17,090 nt of DNA from Palsa-872 sp036495195. GTDB taxonomy: Bacteria > Chloroflexota > Dormibacteria > Dormibacterales > Dormibacteraceae. Location: contig DASXNH010000036.1 in the NCBI GenBank assembly GCA_036495195.1, positions 1-17,090 on the forward strand, written 5' to 3'. Below are positions 7,202-13,031 of the stretch, piece by piece; position 1 is the stretch's first letter; the number at the start of each line of letters is the position of its first letter. Made by a program: the position numbers and the translations under genes. The notes below the pieces were generated by a model, which did no database searches, had not been told where the DNA came from, and was given only the letters and a program-made list of their open reading frames with translations.

Positions 7202-8920
7202 TCAGACCTGCTGGCGGGCGTGGCGGGTGGCGTCTGCTGCGCCCGCCTTCTTTGGAAGCCTGTTGGCTGCGCTGACGACGGCCCTCAGCGACGCGGTGAG
7301 GATGTTGGAGTGCAGCCCCACGCCCCAGACCGAGACGCCGTTCTCGGCTGCGGCTTCGATGTAGGCGACGGCTGTGGCGTCAGAACCGGCACCGACCGCG
7401 TGCTCGACGTAATCGACCACCTGCAGATTGATCCCGCACTCGCGAGCCAGCGCGTCGGTCAGGGCGGCGATCGGCCCGTTCCCTGTGCCCACGATCGTGC
7501 GCTGCTCCCCACCCGCCCGGATCACCGCTTGCAGCTTGGTCCCGTCGGATCCGGTGCCCGCGTGGTCGCTGGTGTCGGTTTCGATCAGCTCCAGCGCGGC
7601 CTTGGGTCCCAGGTACGTGATCTCGAAAGCCCGCCAGATCTCCTCCGGAGCGATCTCCTTGCCGGTGGTGTCGGTGATGCCCTGGATCACCTTCATGAAC
7701 TCGATCTGCAAGCGGCGCGGGAGGTCCAGGTGATAGTCGTTCTTGAGGATGTAGGCCACACCGCCCTTTCCGGACTGGCTGTTGACGCGGATGATCGCTT
7801 CGTAGGTCCGGCCGACGTCGTGCGGGTCGATCGGCAGGTACGGAACCTCCCAAACCTCGTCCTTGGATGCGGCCAGCGCCTCCATCCCCTTCTTGATCGC
7901 GTCCTGGTGAGAGCCCGAGAAAGCCGTGTACACGAGGTCGCCGGCGTACGGATGGCGCGGATGGATCGGCAGTTGGTTGCAGGCCTCGACCGTGCGTCGA
8001 AGCTCATCGATGTTCGAGATGTCGAGCTCGGGCTCCACGCCCTGGCTGAAAAGGTTCAGCGCCAGCGTGATCAGGTCGACGTTGCCCGTGCGCTCGCCGT
8101 TGCCGAACAGGGTCCCTTCGACCCGCTCCGCCCCCGCCATCAGCGCAAGCTCGGTGGCCGCGACGGCGGCGCCGCGATCGTTGTGCGGATGCACGCTGAG
8201 GATGAAGCAGTCACGCGACTTGATGTTGCGATGGCACCACTCGATCTGGTCGGCATAGATATTCGGCGTGCTCATCTCGACGGTCGCGGGAAGGTTGAGG
8301 ATCATCTTGTGGTCCGGCGTCGGCTGCCAGACGTCGATCACCGCTTCCGAGATCTCCTTGGCAAAGTCGAGCTCGGTGCCCGTGAAGCTCTCTGGCGAGT
8401 ACTCGAACACAAAGTCCGTAGACCTCTGGTCGGAGCCCAAACGCTTGATCAGCTCAGCGCCTCGGACCGCGATGGCGACGATGCCCTGGCGATCAAGGCC
8501 GAACACCACCCGCCTCTGCAGCTCCGACGTCGAGTTGTAAAGGTGAACGATGGCCCGACGCGCCCCGACCACGCTCTCGAAAGTACGCTCGATCAGCTCC
8601 TCCCGGGACTGCGTCAGCACCTGGATGGTCACGTCATCGGGGATCAGGCGCTCCTCGATGAGCATGCGCACGAAGTCGAAGTCGGGCTGCGAGGAGGATG
8701 GAAAGCCGACCTCGATCTCCTTGAACCCCATCCTGACGAGCACGTCGAACAGCCGCCGCTTCCGGTGAACGTCCATCGGGTCGATGAGCGCCTGGTTGCC
8801 GTCCCTCAGGTCGACGCTGCACCACACCGGAGCCGCAGTGATCGCGGAGTCCGGCCAGTGGCGGTCGGGCAGGTCGACAGGGGGGAAGGGCCGGTATTTC
8901 CGTATTGGCATTCGCATCAT
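7202..8920 (-). CDS. leuA: 2-isopropylmalate synthase, LeuA type 2
   Basis: Condenses acetyl-CoA with 2-ketoisovalerate, the first committed step of leucine synthesis. The 572-residue protein starts with 'MPIRKYRPFPPVDLPDRHWP', typical of the LeuA2 branch found in actinobacteria and relatives. The TIM-barrel domain carries 'SVDLRDGNQAL' (Arg39, Asp40) and the metal-binding 'SVHPHNDRG' (His244, His246). The C-terminal LeuA dimer/regulatory domain (about 445-560) includes 'GTGNGPIAALTDAL' and 'YVEHAVGAGSDATAVAYIEA', so leucine feedback is expected. The start is ATG at 8920, immediately followed by a second ATG; a GAGGA lies about 13 nt upstream, further than usual. A leucine leader peptide and terminator-like hairpin lie upstream, and the TPP enzyme follows directly, giving dual control by enzyme feedback and attenuation. 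Confidence 0.95.
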   Translation of the reverse strand: MMRMPIRKYRPFPPVDLPDRHWPDSAITAAPVWCSVDLRDGNQALIDPMDVHRKRRLFDVLVRMGFKEIEVGFPSSSQPDFDFVRMLIEERLIPDDVTIQVLTQSREELIERTFESVVGARRAIVHLYNSTSELQRRVVFGLDRQGIVAIAVRGAELIKRLGSDQRSTDFVFEYSPESFTGTELDFAKEISEAVIDVWQPTPDHKMILNLPATVEMSTPNIYADQIEWCHRNIKSRDCFILSVHPHNDRGAAVAATELALMAGAERVEGTLFGNGERTGNVDLITLALNLFSQGVEPELDISNIDELRRTVEACNQLPIHPRHPYAGDLVYTAFSGSHQDAIKKGMEALAASKDEVWEVPYLPIDPHDVGRTYEAIIRVNSQSGKGGVAYILKNDYHLDLPRRLQIEFMKVIQGITDTTGKEIAPEEIWRAFEITYLGPKAALELIETDTSDHAGTGSDGTKLQAVIRAGGEQRTIVGTGNGPIAALTDALARECGINLQVVDYVEHAVGAGSDATAVAYIEAAAENGVSVWGVGLHSNILTASLRAVVSAANRLPKKAGAADATRHARQQV

Positions 8921-8966
8921 CGTTCTTGGGGTTCCTCTGGCTTTCGTTTGATCTGGGGGAAATGAA

Positions 8967-9025
8967 AGACCTCCTGGGTCGACTAGACGCAGGAGGTCTC
9001 GCGAGCACCCGCCGAGGGCGCTCGC
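8967..9025 (-). promoter_or_regulatory. Leucine attenuator upstream of leuA (anti-pause hairpin plus terminator hairpin)
   Basis: Read on the minus strand, two strong hairpins lie between the leader peptide stop and leuA. Hairpin A pairs 9025-9016 (GCGAGCGCCC) with 9010-9001 (GGGTGCTCGC): ten pairs including one G-U, loop TCGGC. Hairpin B pairs 8999-8990 (AGACCTCCTG) with 8976-8967 (CAGGAGGTCT): a perfect 10-bp stem with a 13-nt loop, followed by TTCATTT, so it looks like an intrinsic terminator. Hairpin A begins right after the leader stop codon. A ribosome paused at the Leu codons (9040-9032) would therefore cover its 5' arm. This matches the geometry of leu/ilv attenuators known in Actinobacteria and enterobacteria. 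A competing antiterminator pairing is not obvious beyond a short GGGT/ACCT match, so the exact switch is inferred. Confidence 0.75.
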
Positions 9026-9067
9026 CTACGTAAGGAGCAGCTGGCCGGATCGTCGATCCGAGCTCAT
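9026..9067 (-). CDS. leuL: leuA leader peptide with three consecutive leucine codons
   Basis: A 13-codon frame, ATG to TAG, encoding MSSDRRSGQLLLT. The three leucines are CTG CTC CTT (9040-9032), one codon before the last sense codon, and the stop codon touches the first attenuator hairpin. Its position 105 nt upstream of leuA on the same strand, the run of the regulated amino acid and the following hairpins fit a ribosome-mediated attenuation leader. The Shine-Dalgarno is weak (GAGCAG about 6 nt before ATG). A tiny upstream frame, MSRR with start at 9078, ends in an ATGA overlap with this start and may or may not be translated. The peptide has no expected function apart from sensing leucyl-tRNA. 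Confidence 0.75.
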   Translation of the reverse strand: MSSDRRSGQLLLT

Positions 9068-9136
9068 CGTCTGCTCATGGTGCCTGGAGTGGCTACCTTT
9101 TGTCCAGTCGCTCACTCACAAGCGGCGGACCGGGCT

Positions 9137-9364
9137 TCAGTCGGCGAGCACCATGCAGGTGGTCGTCTTGATGACGCCGGCGACGGCCTGAACCCCGGCC
9201 AGGATGTCTCGAAGCTCTGCCAGGTCCCTGGCTTCGATCGCCGCCACCACGTCGTAGTCCCCGGTGATGGCATCGGCTGCATTCACGCCAGGAACGCCCC
9301 TGATCGCTTTGGTCAGGCTCAGCGACTGGCCGTGCAACGCGTTGATGAACATGTAGGCCCTCAT
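9137..9364 (-). CDS. Stand-alone Lrp/AsnC ligand-binding (RAM) domain protein
   Basis: A 75-residue protein consisting only of an alpha-beta 'regulation of amino acid metabolism' domain with no helix-turn-helix. The sequence from 'AYMFINAL' through 'VPGVNAADAITGDYDVVAAIEARDLAELRDIL' to the final 'VAGVIKTTTCMVL' follows the Lrp/AsnC C-terminal pattern, including the GxYD turn that lines the amino-acid pocket. Such single-domain proteins form dimers or higher oligomers and may bind amino acids or heterodimerise with full-length Lrp proteins. ATG 9364 is preceded by GGGAG at about 8 nt. A TTTAAT hexamer (9385-9380) could be a -10 element, but no good -35 was found. It lies just upstream of the leucine leader and leuA, which makes a link with leucine or branched-chain control plausible but unproven. 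Confidence 0.82.
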   Translation of the reverse strand: MRAYMFINALHGQSLSLTKAIRGVPGVNAADAITGDYDVVAAIEARDLAELRDILAGVQAVAGVIKTTTCMVLAD

Positions 9365-9400
9365 TGCAGTCTCCCGGTTATTAAAGCAGCGTCGAGCGAG

Positions 9401-9859
9401 TCAGAAGTCTCGACGGCCCATGAGGTGGTTGGCCACCTCGGGGCGGCTGAGCTCATACACGGCGATCCGCTGGCCGCCTGGCGTGCTGAACGAGCAGCAG
9501 GGACCCATCGGAATCTCCAGCGTTTGCGCCCGATTCCAGCCACGCCCTTTGAGGTCAGCAAGCGCGGCATCGAGCTCCTCGACTCGATATATCAGGACGG
9601 GCCGATCGTCCTCGAGGTGGTCGGTCAGGAGGATGTGTGGCGGGCCCTGGGTCAGCCGGACCATCGCCACCCTCGCCCCCATGCCCTCGATCGCGAACGC
9701 GGGCTCGCCCCCGAGCACGCCGGTGAAATACTCGAGGTCTCTGGCAACATCGGCGCTGGGCACATACAGGTAGTCGAGCTGGATGAAGGGCGGCGGGCCG
9801 GCGGCCTTATTGGAACCCACTTCAGGCGTCGCCGGCCGGTTGCGCCGCTTTCGTTTCAC
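9401..9859 (-). CDS. VOC family (glyoxalase/bleomycin-resistance/dioxygenase fold) protein
   Basis: A 152-residue protein with a basic, disordered-looking N-terminus (KRKRRNRP) followed by one VOC module. 'FIQLDYLYVPSADVARDLEYFTGVLGGEP' matches the first beta-alpha unit, and 'PVLIYRVEELDAALADLKGRGW' plus 'SFSTPGGQRIAVYELSRP' match the second. The histidine that usually starts strand 1 as a metal ligand is Tyr30. The final Glu (Glu136 in AVYEL) is kept, so metal binding and a glyoxalase-like reaction are uncertain. GTG 9859 was chosen because it makes a GTGA overlap with the stop of the upstream hydrolase gene. Upstream ATG starts would put over 100 nt of antisense-looking sequence inside that gene. 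Substrate unknown. Confidence 0.75.
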   Translation of the reverse strand: MKRKRRNRPATPEVGSNKAAGPPPFIQLDYLYVPSADVARDLEYFTGVLGGEPAFAIEGMGARVAMVRLTQGPPHILLTDHLEDDRPVLIYRVEELDAALADLKGRGWNRAQTLEIPMGPCCSFSTPGGQRIAVYELSRPEVANHLMGRRDF

Positions 9860-10392
9860 GGCCGGATGTCGTAGATCTTGGCCAGGTCGGCCGGTAGCGC
9901 CAGGTCGGGATCGAGATCCAACAGCTGGCCGCCCTTCTGCATGGCTCGGACCACCAGGCCAGAGCAGATCTGATGGTCGCGACGCATGAGCCTGAGGCGC
10001 CATCCGACCAGCAGGAATAGCGCCGCACCCGCCAGCTCGAGGTATCCGAATGCCTTGCCAACCTGCGCCTCCGCGTACGCCACTGTCTGCCTTCGTCCCG
10101 CCGCCGAGAATTCATCGCCCAGGCGGACCAGATGGTATTCGTCGTCTCGATACCGGGAGATCGGGCTGCGCTTGACACCAGTGCTCTCCGCCTCCACGAG
10201 TGCTCCGTCCTCCCCGACCACGGTGGCGCAGTGGGTCCAATGCGCGTAGAGGGCGTCACTGCCGTGGAACCGGCGCCGCTCGCCCCAGCTGATCAAGCCG
10301 CCCATCGGGTTGTGCCGGTGGGCAAGGATGAAGTCGCCGGGGTCGAATCGCATGGGCTCCTTGCCGGGACCGTATCGCTCGGCGTGGGCCAT
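9856..10392 (-). CDS. YiiX-like permuted papain-fold (NlpC/P60 superfamily) hydrolase
   Basis: A 178-residue protein with the pattern of permuted NlpC/P60 or YiiX/YebB-type cysteine hydrolases. An N-terminal 'FDPGDFILAHR' strand is followed by the catalytic His in 'HWTHCATVVG' (His54), an acidic 'ALVEAES' segment (Glu67), and a late nucleophile in 'QICSGLVVRAM' (Cys143). Members act on peptidoglycan amides, lipids or other amide/thioester bonds. There is no signal peptide, but a hydrophobic stretch at about 119-131 (ELAGAALFLLVGW) may contact membrane. ATG 10392 follows GGTGAGGGC. An in-frame ATG at 10353 has AAGGAG only 3 nt upstream and is a real alternative, removing 13 residues. It is coupled through GTGA to the VOC gene. 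Confidence 0.72.
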   Translation of the reverse strand: MAHAERYGPGKEPMRFDPGDFILAHRHNPMGGLISWGERRRFHGSDALYAHWTHCATVVGEDGALVEAESTGVKRSPISRYRDDEYHLVRLGDEFSAAGRRQTVAYAEAQVGKAFGYLELAGAALFLLVGWRLRLMRRDHQICSGLVVRAMQKGGQLLDLDPDLALPADLAKIYDIRP

Positions 10393-10423
10393 GCCCTCAC
10401 CCTAAACGAGCGGACCGGGTGAA

Positions 10424-10455
10424 GGTGAGCGCCCGCGGATTACCGGGCGCTCACC
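10424..10455 (-). terminator. Perfect 12-bp hairpin terminator downstream of the carbonic anhydrase gene
   Basis: GGTGAGCGCCCG (10424-10435) and CGGGCGCTCACC (10444-10455) are perfect reverse complements separated by an 8-nt loop. The hairpin lies in the 74-bp gap after the carbonic anhydrase stop and before the hydrolase start, both on the minus strand. It lacks a long T-tract (TTCACC follows on the minus strand), but its stability and place argue for termination, separating the two transcripts. Confidence 0.7.
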
Positions 10456-10466
10456 GCTATTCGGTC

Positions 10467-10976
10467 TTAGTGAACCCCTGACTTCGCGCGAACCTCGTTC
10501 AGCCGTGCGGTTTTGACGTCATAGACGAATCCGCGGATGTTCTTCTTGTTGGGGATGAACGGGCTGGCCTCGATGCGGGCGATCGACTGCTTGACGTCCT
10601 CCTCTGCGCTGGGAAATGCCTCCAGGGCAAAGGCTGGCCGGATACCGACCTCGTTCTCGATCTGTGACTTGACGTCATCGTCCTTGAACGTGACCATGCC
10701 GCAGTCCGTGTGATGGATCAGGATGATCTCGGTCGTGCCGAGCAGGCGCTGCGAGATGGTGAGCGACCGGATCGCGTCGTCCGTCGCCACGCCGCCCGCG
10801 TTTCGGATGACGTGCGCCTCGCCTTCGTGCAAACCAAGGATCTTGTGCACGTCCAATCGTGCGTCCATGCAGGCAAGCACCGCGACGCCCTTCGCCGGCG
10901 GCAGTGCAAGGTCGCCCTTGGTGAATGACTTGGCGTAGCTCTCGTTGTTGCGAAGCAGCTCTTCAGTGGCGCTCAT
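10467..10976 (-). CDS. Beta-class carbonic anhydrase, Rv1284-like
   Basis: Interconverts CO2 and bicarbonate with a zinc ion. The 169-residue protein has the beta-class ligands: Cys36 in 'ACMDARLD', with the catalytic Asp38/Arg40 dyad, and His89 and Cys92 in 'HHTDCGM'. 'GEAHVIRNAGG' and 'DDAIRSLTISQRLLGT' are almost identical, from memory, to the small mycobacterial enzyme Rv1284 (MtcA1), as is the C-terminal 'RGFVYDVKTARLNEV'. ATG 10976 (MSATEE) is chosen because GGAGG sits 8 nt upstream; the frame is open to 11096 but that extension has no family resemblance. It is probably cytosolic and supplies bicarbonate for carboxylation reactions. It is flanked by a terminator on one side and a repeat-containing gap on the other, so likely monocistronic. 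Confidence 0.93.
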   Translation of the reverse strand: MSATEELLRNNESYAKSFTKGDLALPPAKGVAVLACMDARLDVHKILGLHEGEAHVIRNAGGVATDDAIRSLTISQRLLGTTEIILIHHTDCGMVTFKDDDVKSQIENEVGIRPAFALEAFPSAEEDVKQSIARIEASPFIPNKKNIRGFVYDVKTARLNEVRAKSGVH

Positions 10977-11064
10977 GTGTCGAACCTCCAGAGAATCCGA
11001 TGGCTGATGGCAATACCGGCAAATGGGGCGGGGTGGCATCGACGTTCGCTCGGGCCCGTGGGCC

Positions 11065-11092
11065 CTGGCCACCTCCCCGGCAAGCGAGGAGG
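11065..11092. repeat. Hairpin repeat, copy 1 (28 bp)
   Basis: This copy matches 11108-11135 at 25 of 28 positions, and the two lie 43 bp apart. The core folds as CCTCC-C-CG / CG-A-GGAGG around a GCAAG loop with one internal mismatch. Sequence before both copies is also similar (GTGGGCC...), so the true unit may be about 35 bp. It resembles REP-like extragenic palindromes, but genome copy number cannot be seen here. Confidence 0.65.
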
Positions 11093-11107
11093 ACACGGCT
11101 TGTGGGC

Positions 11108-11135
11108 CTGGCCACCTCCCCGCCGAGCGGGGAGG
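11108..11135. repeat. Hairpin repeat, copy 2 (28 bp), perfect 9-bp stem
   Basis: This copy contains CCTCCCCGC (11115-11123), triloop CGA, then GCGGGGAGG (11127-11135), a perfect stem. The differences from copy 1 restore base pairing in the stem, so structure may be what is maintained. Possible roles are bidirectional termination, mRNA end protection or a mobile REP-type element. Confidence 0.65.
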
Positions 11136-11305
11136 CGATAGAAACTAGTTCAGCCCGTACAGATCGCTGAAGAGCAGCGACCGAGGTCCAGAGCGAGGCG
11201 GCGAGTCAAGAAGATCCCCACTGAACCACCACGATAGCCTGAACCGGCCGCGTGCGGCTGTCGGTGCGGCACCAATTCGGCACGCCCGCATTGGAGGTCG
11301 GCCCA

Positions 11306-11818
11306 CTACCGCCTGGCGAACGGTGGCTGGTAAAAGTCCTTGACCCGTGTGGAGCGCCCATCCAGCGCCACCTCGCTGAACTGATGGAGGATCGCCGCGG
11401 TCGGGGCGTAGACGGGACCCCATGGAAGTTCGAGGCAAAAGGCGCGCGACGCGCCCTTCTTCGCGCTTCCCACCGCCGCGCGGAGGTCAGTCAGCTTGAG
11501 CAGAAAAAGCTCCGCCACCTCGCCTGCGGACGGCTGCAGGTCGGTGGCGGGGGCGCTGCTCCAGATCACGACAGGTGTGATCGTGAAGCCGGACCTCGTG
11601 TCGAAATCATCGAGCAACCCAATCACCGCGTTGGTGCCGGCAACCAGGCCGAGCTCCTCGCCCAGCTCTCGGATGGCGCCGGCTTCGGCGGGCTCGCCGC
11701 CGTGCAGCTTTCCCCCCGGCAGCGCGAACTGGCCAGGATGGCTGGCAAGACCCGCCGCCCTCAGGAACACGGGTATGCACGCTTCGCCATCGCCGTCCTC
11801 GAGGACCACGATCGCCAC
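11306..11818 (-). CDS. NUDIX hydrolase, possibly CoA pyrophosphatase-like
   Basis: Carries a perfect Nudix box, G-x5-E-x7-R-E-L-x-E-E-x-G-L, starting at 'GKLHGGEPAEAGAIRELGEE', so it should hydrolyse a nucleoside diphosphate linked to another moiety. The preceding 'FLRAAGLASHPGQFALPGG' resembles the CoA pyrophosphatase (NudL) group, which has HpGqvsfPGG, but this alone does not fix the substrate. From GTG 11818 it has 170 residues. The frame stays open and protein-like upstream ('SHLRDEIASQLGRFERV...KKPLVTAAVA') to the stop of the GcvT-like gene, without any ATG, GTG or TTG. Relatives normally have such an N-terminal helix, so the real start may be a CTG at 11902 (CTGA overlap) or 11893. It appears to be the last gene of the Rieske operon. 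Confidence 0.83.
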   Translation of the reverse strand: MAIVVLEDGDGEACIPVFLRAAGLASHPGQFALPGGKLHGGEPAEAGAIRELGEELGLVAGTNAVIGLLDDFDTRSGFTITPVVIWSSAPATDLQPSAGEVAELFLLKLTDLRAAVGSAKKGASRAFCLELPWGPVYAPTAAILHQFSEVALDGRSTRVKDFYQPPFARR

Positions 11819-11898
11819 CGCGGCCGTGACCAGCGGCTTTTTGGTCGCGACCCGCTCGAACCGCCCAAGCTGCGACGCGATCTCATCGCGCAGGTGGC

Positions 11899-13014
11899 TC
11901 AGCTGCGAGGACGCCTCTTTTGCGGATCGTAGATCGGCAGCACGTCGACCTTCGCCGGGACGGTGCCATCGCCGACGGCTACCTCGAGCATCTGGCCATC
12001 ACGCGCATAGCGCGAATCCAGGATCGCCAGGCCGATCTGGCCGAATCGCGGGCTCCTGGTCGGGCTGGTCAGCGTGCCCGCGGGTTCGCCATCGCTGGTG
12101 ACCACCGCGCCGTATTCGGGCAGCTCATCCGACTCGAGGATCAGCGTCTTGAACCGGTGCGGCGGGTTCACCGCAACCTCGGCCAGCGCAGCCTTGCCGT
12201 TGAAGTCGGCAGCGGCGAGCGCAACCAGTCGATCCATAGAGAAGTCGAAAGGCGTCCGCTCGTGAGGGTGGTAGTCATAGTCGGTAACGATCAGGCCGGC
12301 CTCGACGCGCAGCAGTTCGATCGCCTCGACGCCAAAGGGCCTGGCGGCGCACTGTTCGATGACAACAGCCCACAGATCCTCGGCGTTCTCAGGCTTGCAG
12401 AACAGCTCGTACCCAAGCTCGCCGCCGAAGCCCGTCCGCGAAACCCAGCAGGGCACCCCGCCGACCTTCACAGGCTCCGGGATGAAGTGGAAGTATCGAA
12501 GCGCGAAGATATCCGCGCTGCAGATCGGGGCCAGCGCGTCGCGTGATCGAGGTCCCTGCAGGCCCAGATGCGGCAGCTCAAGACCGATGTACTCGATGTC
12601 GACGTTTAGACCCCGAGTGACTTCGGCAAAGTGATCCTCCAGCTCTCGGCTGTTGGTCATCACCCACGCGCGGTCGTCAGAGAACTTGAAGACGGTCCCG
12701 TCGTCCACCATCAGTCCGTCGGTGTCGCAAAACGCGCCGTAATGCACCTGCCCCACTTTCAGCGCGGCCACGTTGTTGGTGTGAAGGCGGTCCGCGGCCC
12801 TCAGCGCGTCCGGTCCTCGAAAGTGCCATTTGTTCAGCGGCGAGACGTCCCACACGCCTAGGTCATCCCGCACGGCCCGATATTCGGCGTCGAGATCGCC
12901 GAAGCCTTCTGTCCACAACCAGCCACCCTCCTCCATGAAGGTCGCGCCAAGGTGCGCATGCGCCTTGTGGAAGGGCGAGCGGATCGCAGAGCTTGCGGTC
13001 TCAGCCACCGGCAT
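11899..13014 (-). CDS. GcvT-like aminomethyltransferase family protein (folate-dependent demethylase candidate)
   Basis: A 371-residue protein of the glycine-cleavage T-protein/DmdA/sarcosine-dehydrogenase folate domain family. Matching elements are 'GVWDVSPLNKWHFRGPDALRAADRLHTNN' (N-terminal domain), 'CDTDGLMVDDGTVFKFSDD' with the acidic pair that contacts the folate or amine, 'LGLQGPRSRDALAPI', and 'SRTGFGGELGYELFCKPENAEDLW'. A C-terminal barrel carries 'GTLTSPTRSPRFGQIGLAIL'. Family members move a one-carbon unit from an N- or S-methylated substrate to tetrahydrofolate. No partner P, H or L proteins of glycine cleavage are nearby. Instead it sits in an operon with a Rieske oxygenase and an FAD oxidoreductase, so methylated-amine demethylation is the better guess. 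It starts 17 nt after the cupin gene. Confidence 0.85.
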   Translation of the reverse strand: MPVAETASSAIRSPFHKAHAHLGATFMEEGGWLWTEGFGDLDAEYRAVRDDLGVWDVSPLNKWHFRGPDALRAADRLHTNNVAALKVGQVHYGAFCDTDGLMVDDGTVFKFSDDRAWVMTNSRELEDHFAEVTRGLNVDIEYIGLELPHLGLQGPRSRDALAPICSADIFALRYFHFIPEPVKVGGVPCWVSRTGFGGELGYELFCKPENAEDLWAVVIEQCAARPFGVEAIELLRVEAGLIVTDYDYHPHERTPFDFSMDRLVALAAADFNGKAALAEVAVNPPHRFKTLILESDELPEYGAVVTSDGEPAGTLTSPTRSPRFGQIGLAILDSRYARDGQMLEVAVGDGTVPAKVDVLPIYDPQKRRPRS

Positions 13015-13031
13015 CTGCCGCCACTGCGAAT

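Larger units (their letters stand above)
10977..11305. other. 329-bp non-coding gap between carbonic anhydrase and NUDIX genes
   Basis: No convincing reading frame was found on either strand. The stretch holds two copies of a hairpin-forming repeat (11065-11092 and 11108-11135) and a small inverted repeat TCGCTG/CAGCGA (11164-11169 and 11175-11180, 5-nt loop). The Shine-Dalgarno of the carbonic anhydrase is at its left end. The carbonic anhydrase promoter is expected here, but no hexamer pair stands out. Confidence 0.6.

Noticed and set aside
7220..8965. Long plus-strand open frame (581 codons) opposite leuA
   Set aside because: It mirrors leuA on the other strand. High GC content leaves antisense frames open, the translation has no recognisable domain, and leuA is unambiguous.
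8967..9010. T-box riboswitch upstream of leuA (GGGTGCTCGCGAGACCTCC followed by a terminator-like stem)
   Set aside because: The stretch superficially resembles a T-box antiterminator, but the conserved GGTGGNACCGCG core is not there and no Stem I layout was found. The leader peptide with three Leu codons explains the region better.
9064..9078. Tiny upstream frame MSRR ending in an ATGA overlap with the leucine leader start
   Set aside because: It is too short to judge and could easily be chance. It is mentioned in the leader entry but not called as a gene.
11145..11438. Possible 97-codon minus-strand gene in the gap left of the NUDIX gene
   Set aside because: It overlaps the NUDIX 3' end out of frame, shows no recognisable motif, and has no clear ribosome-binding site.
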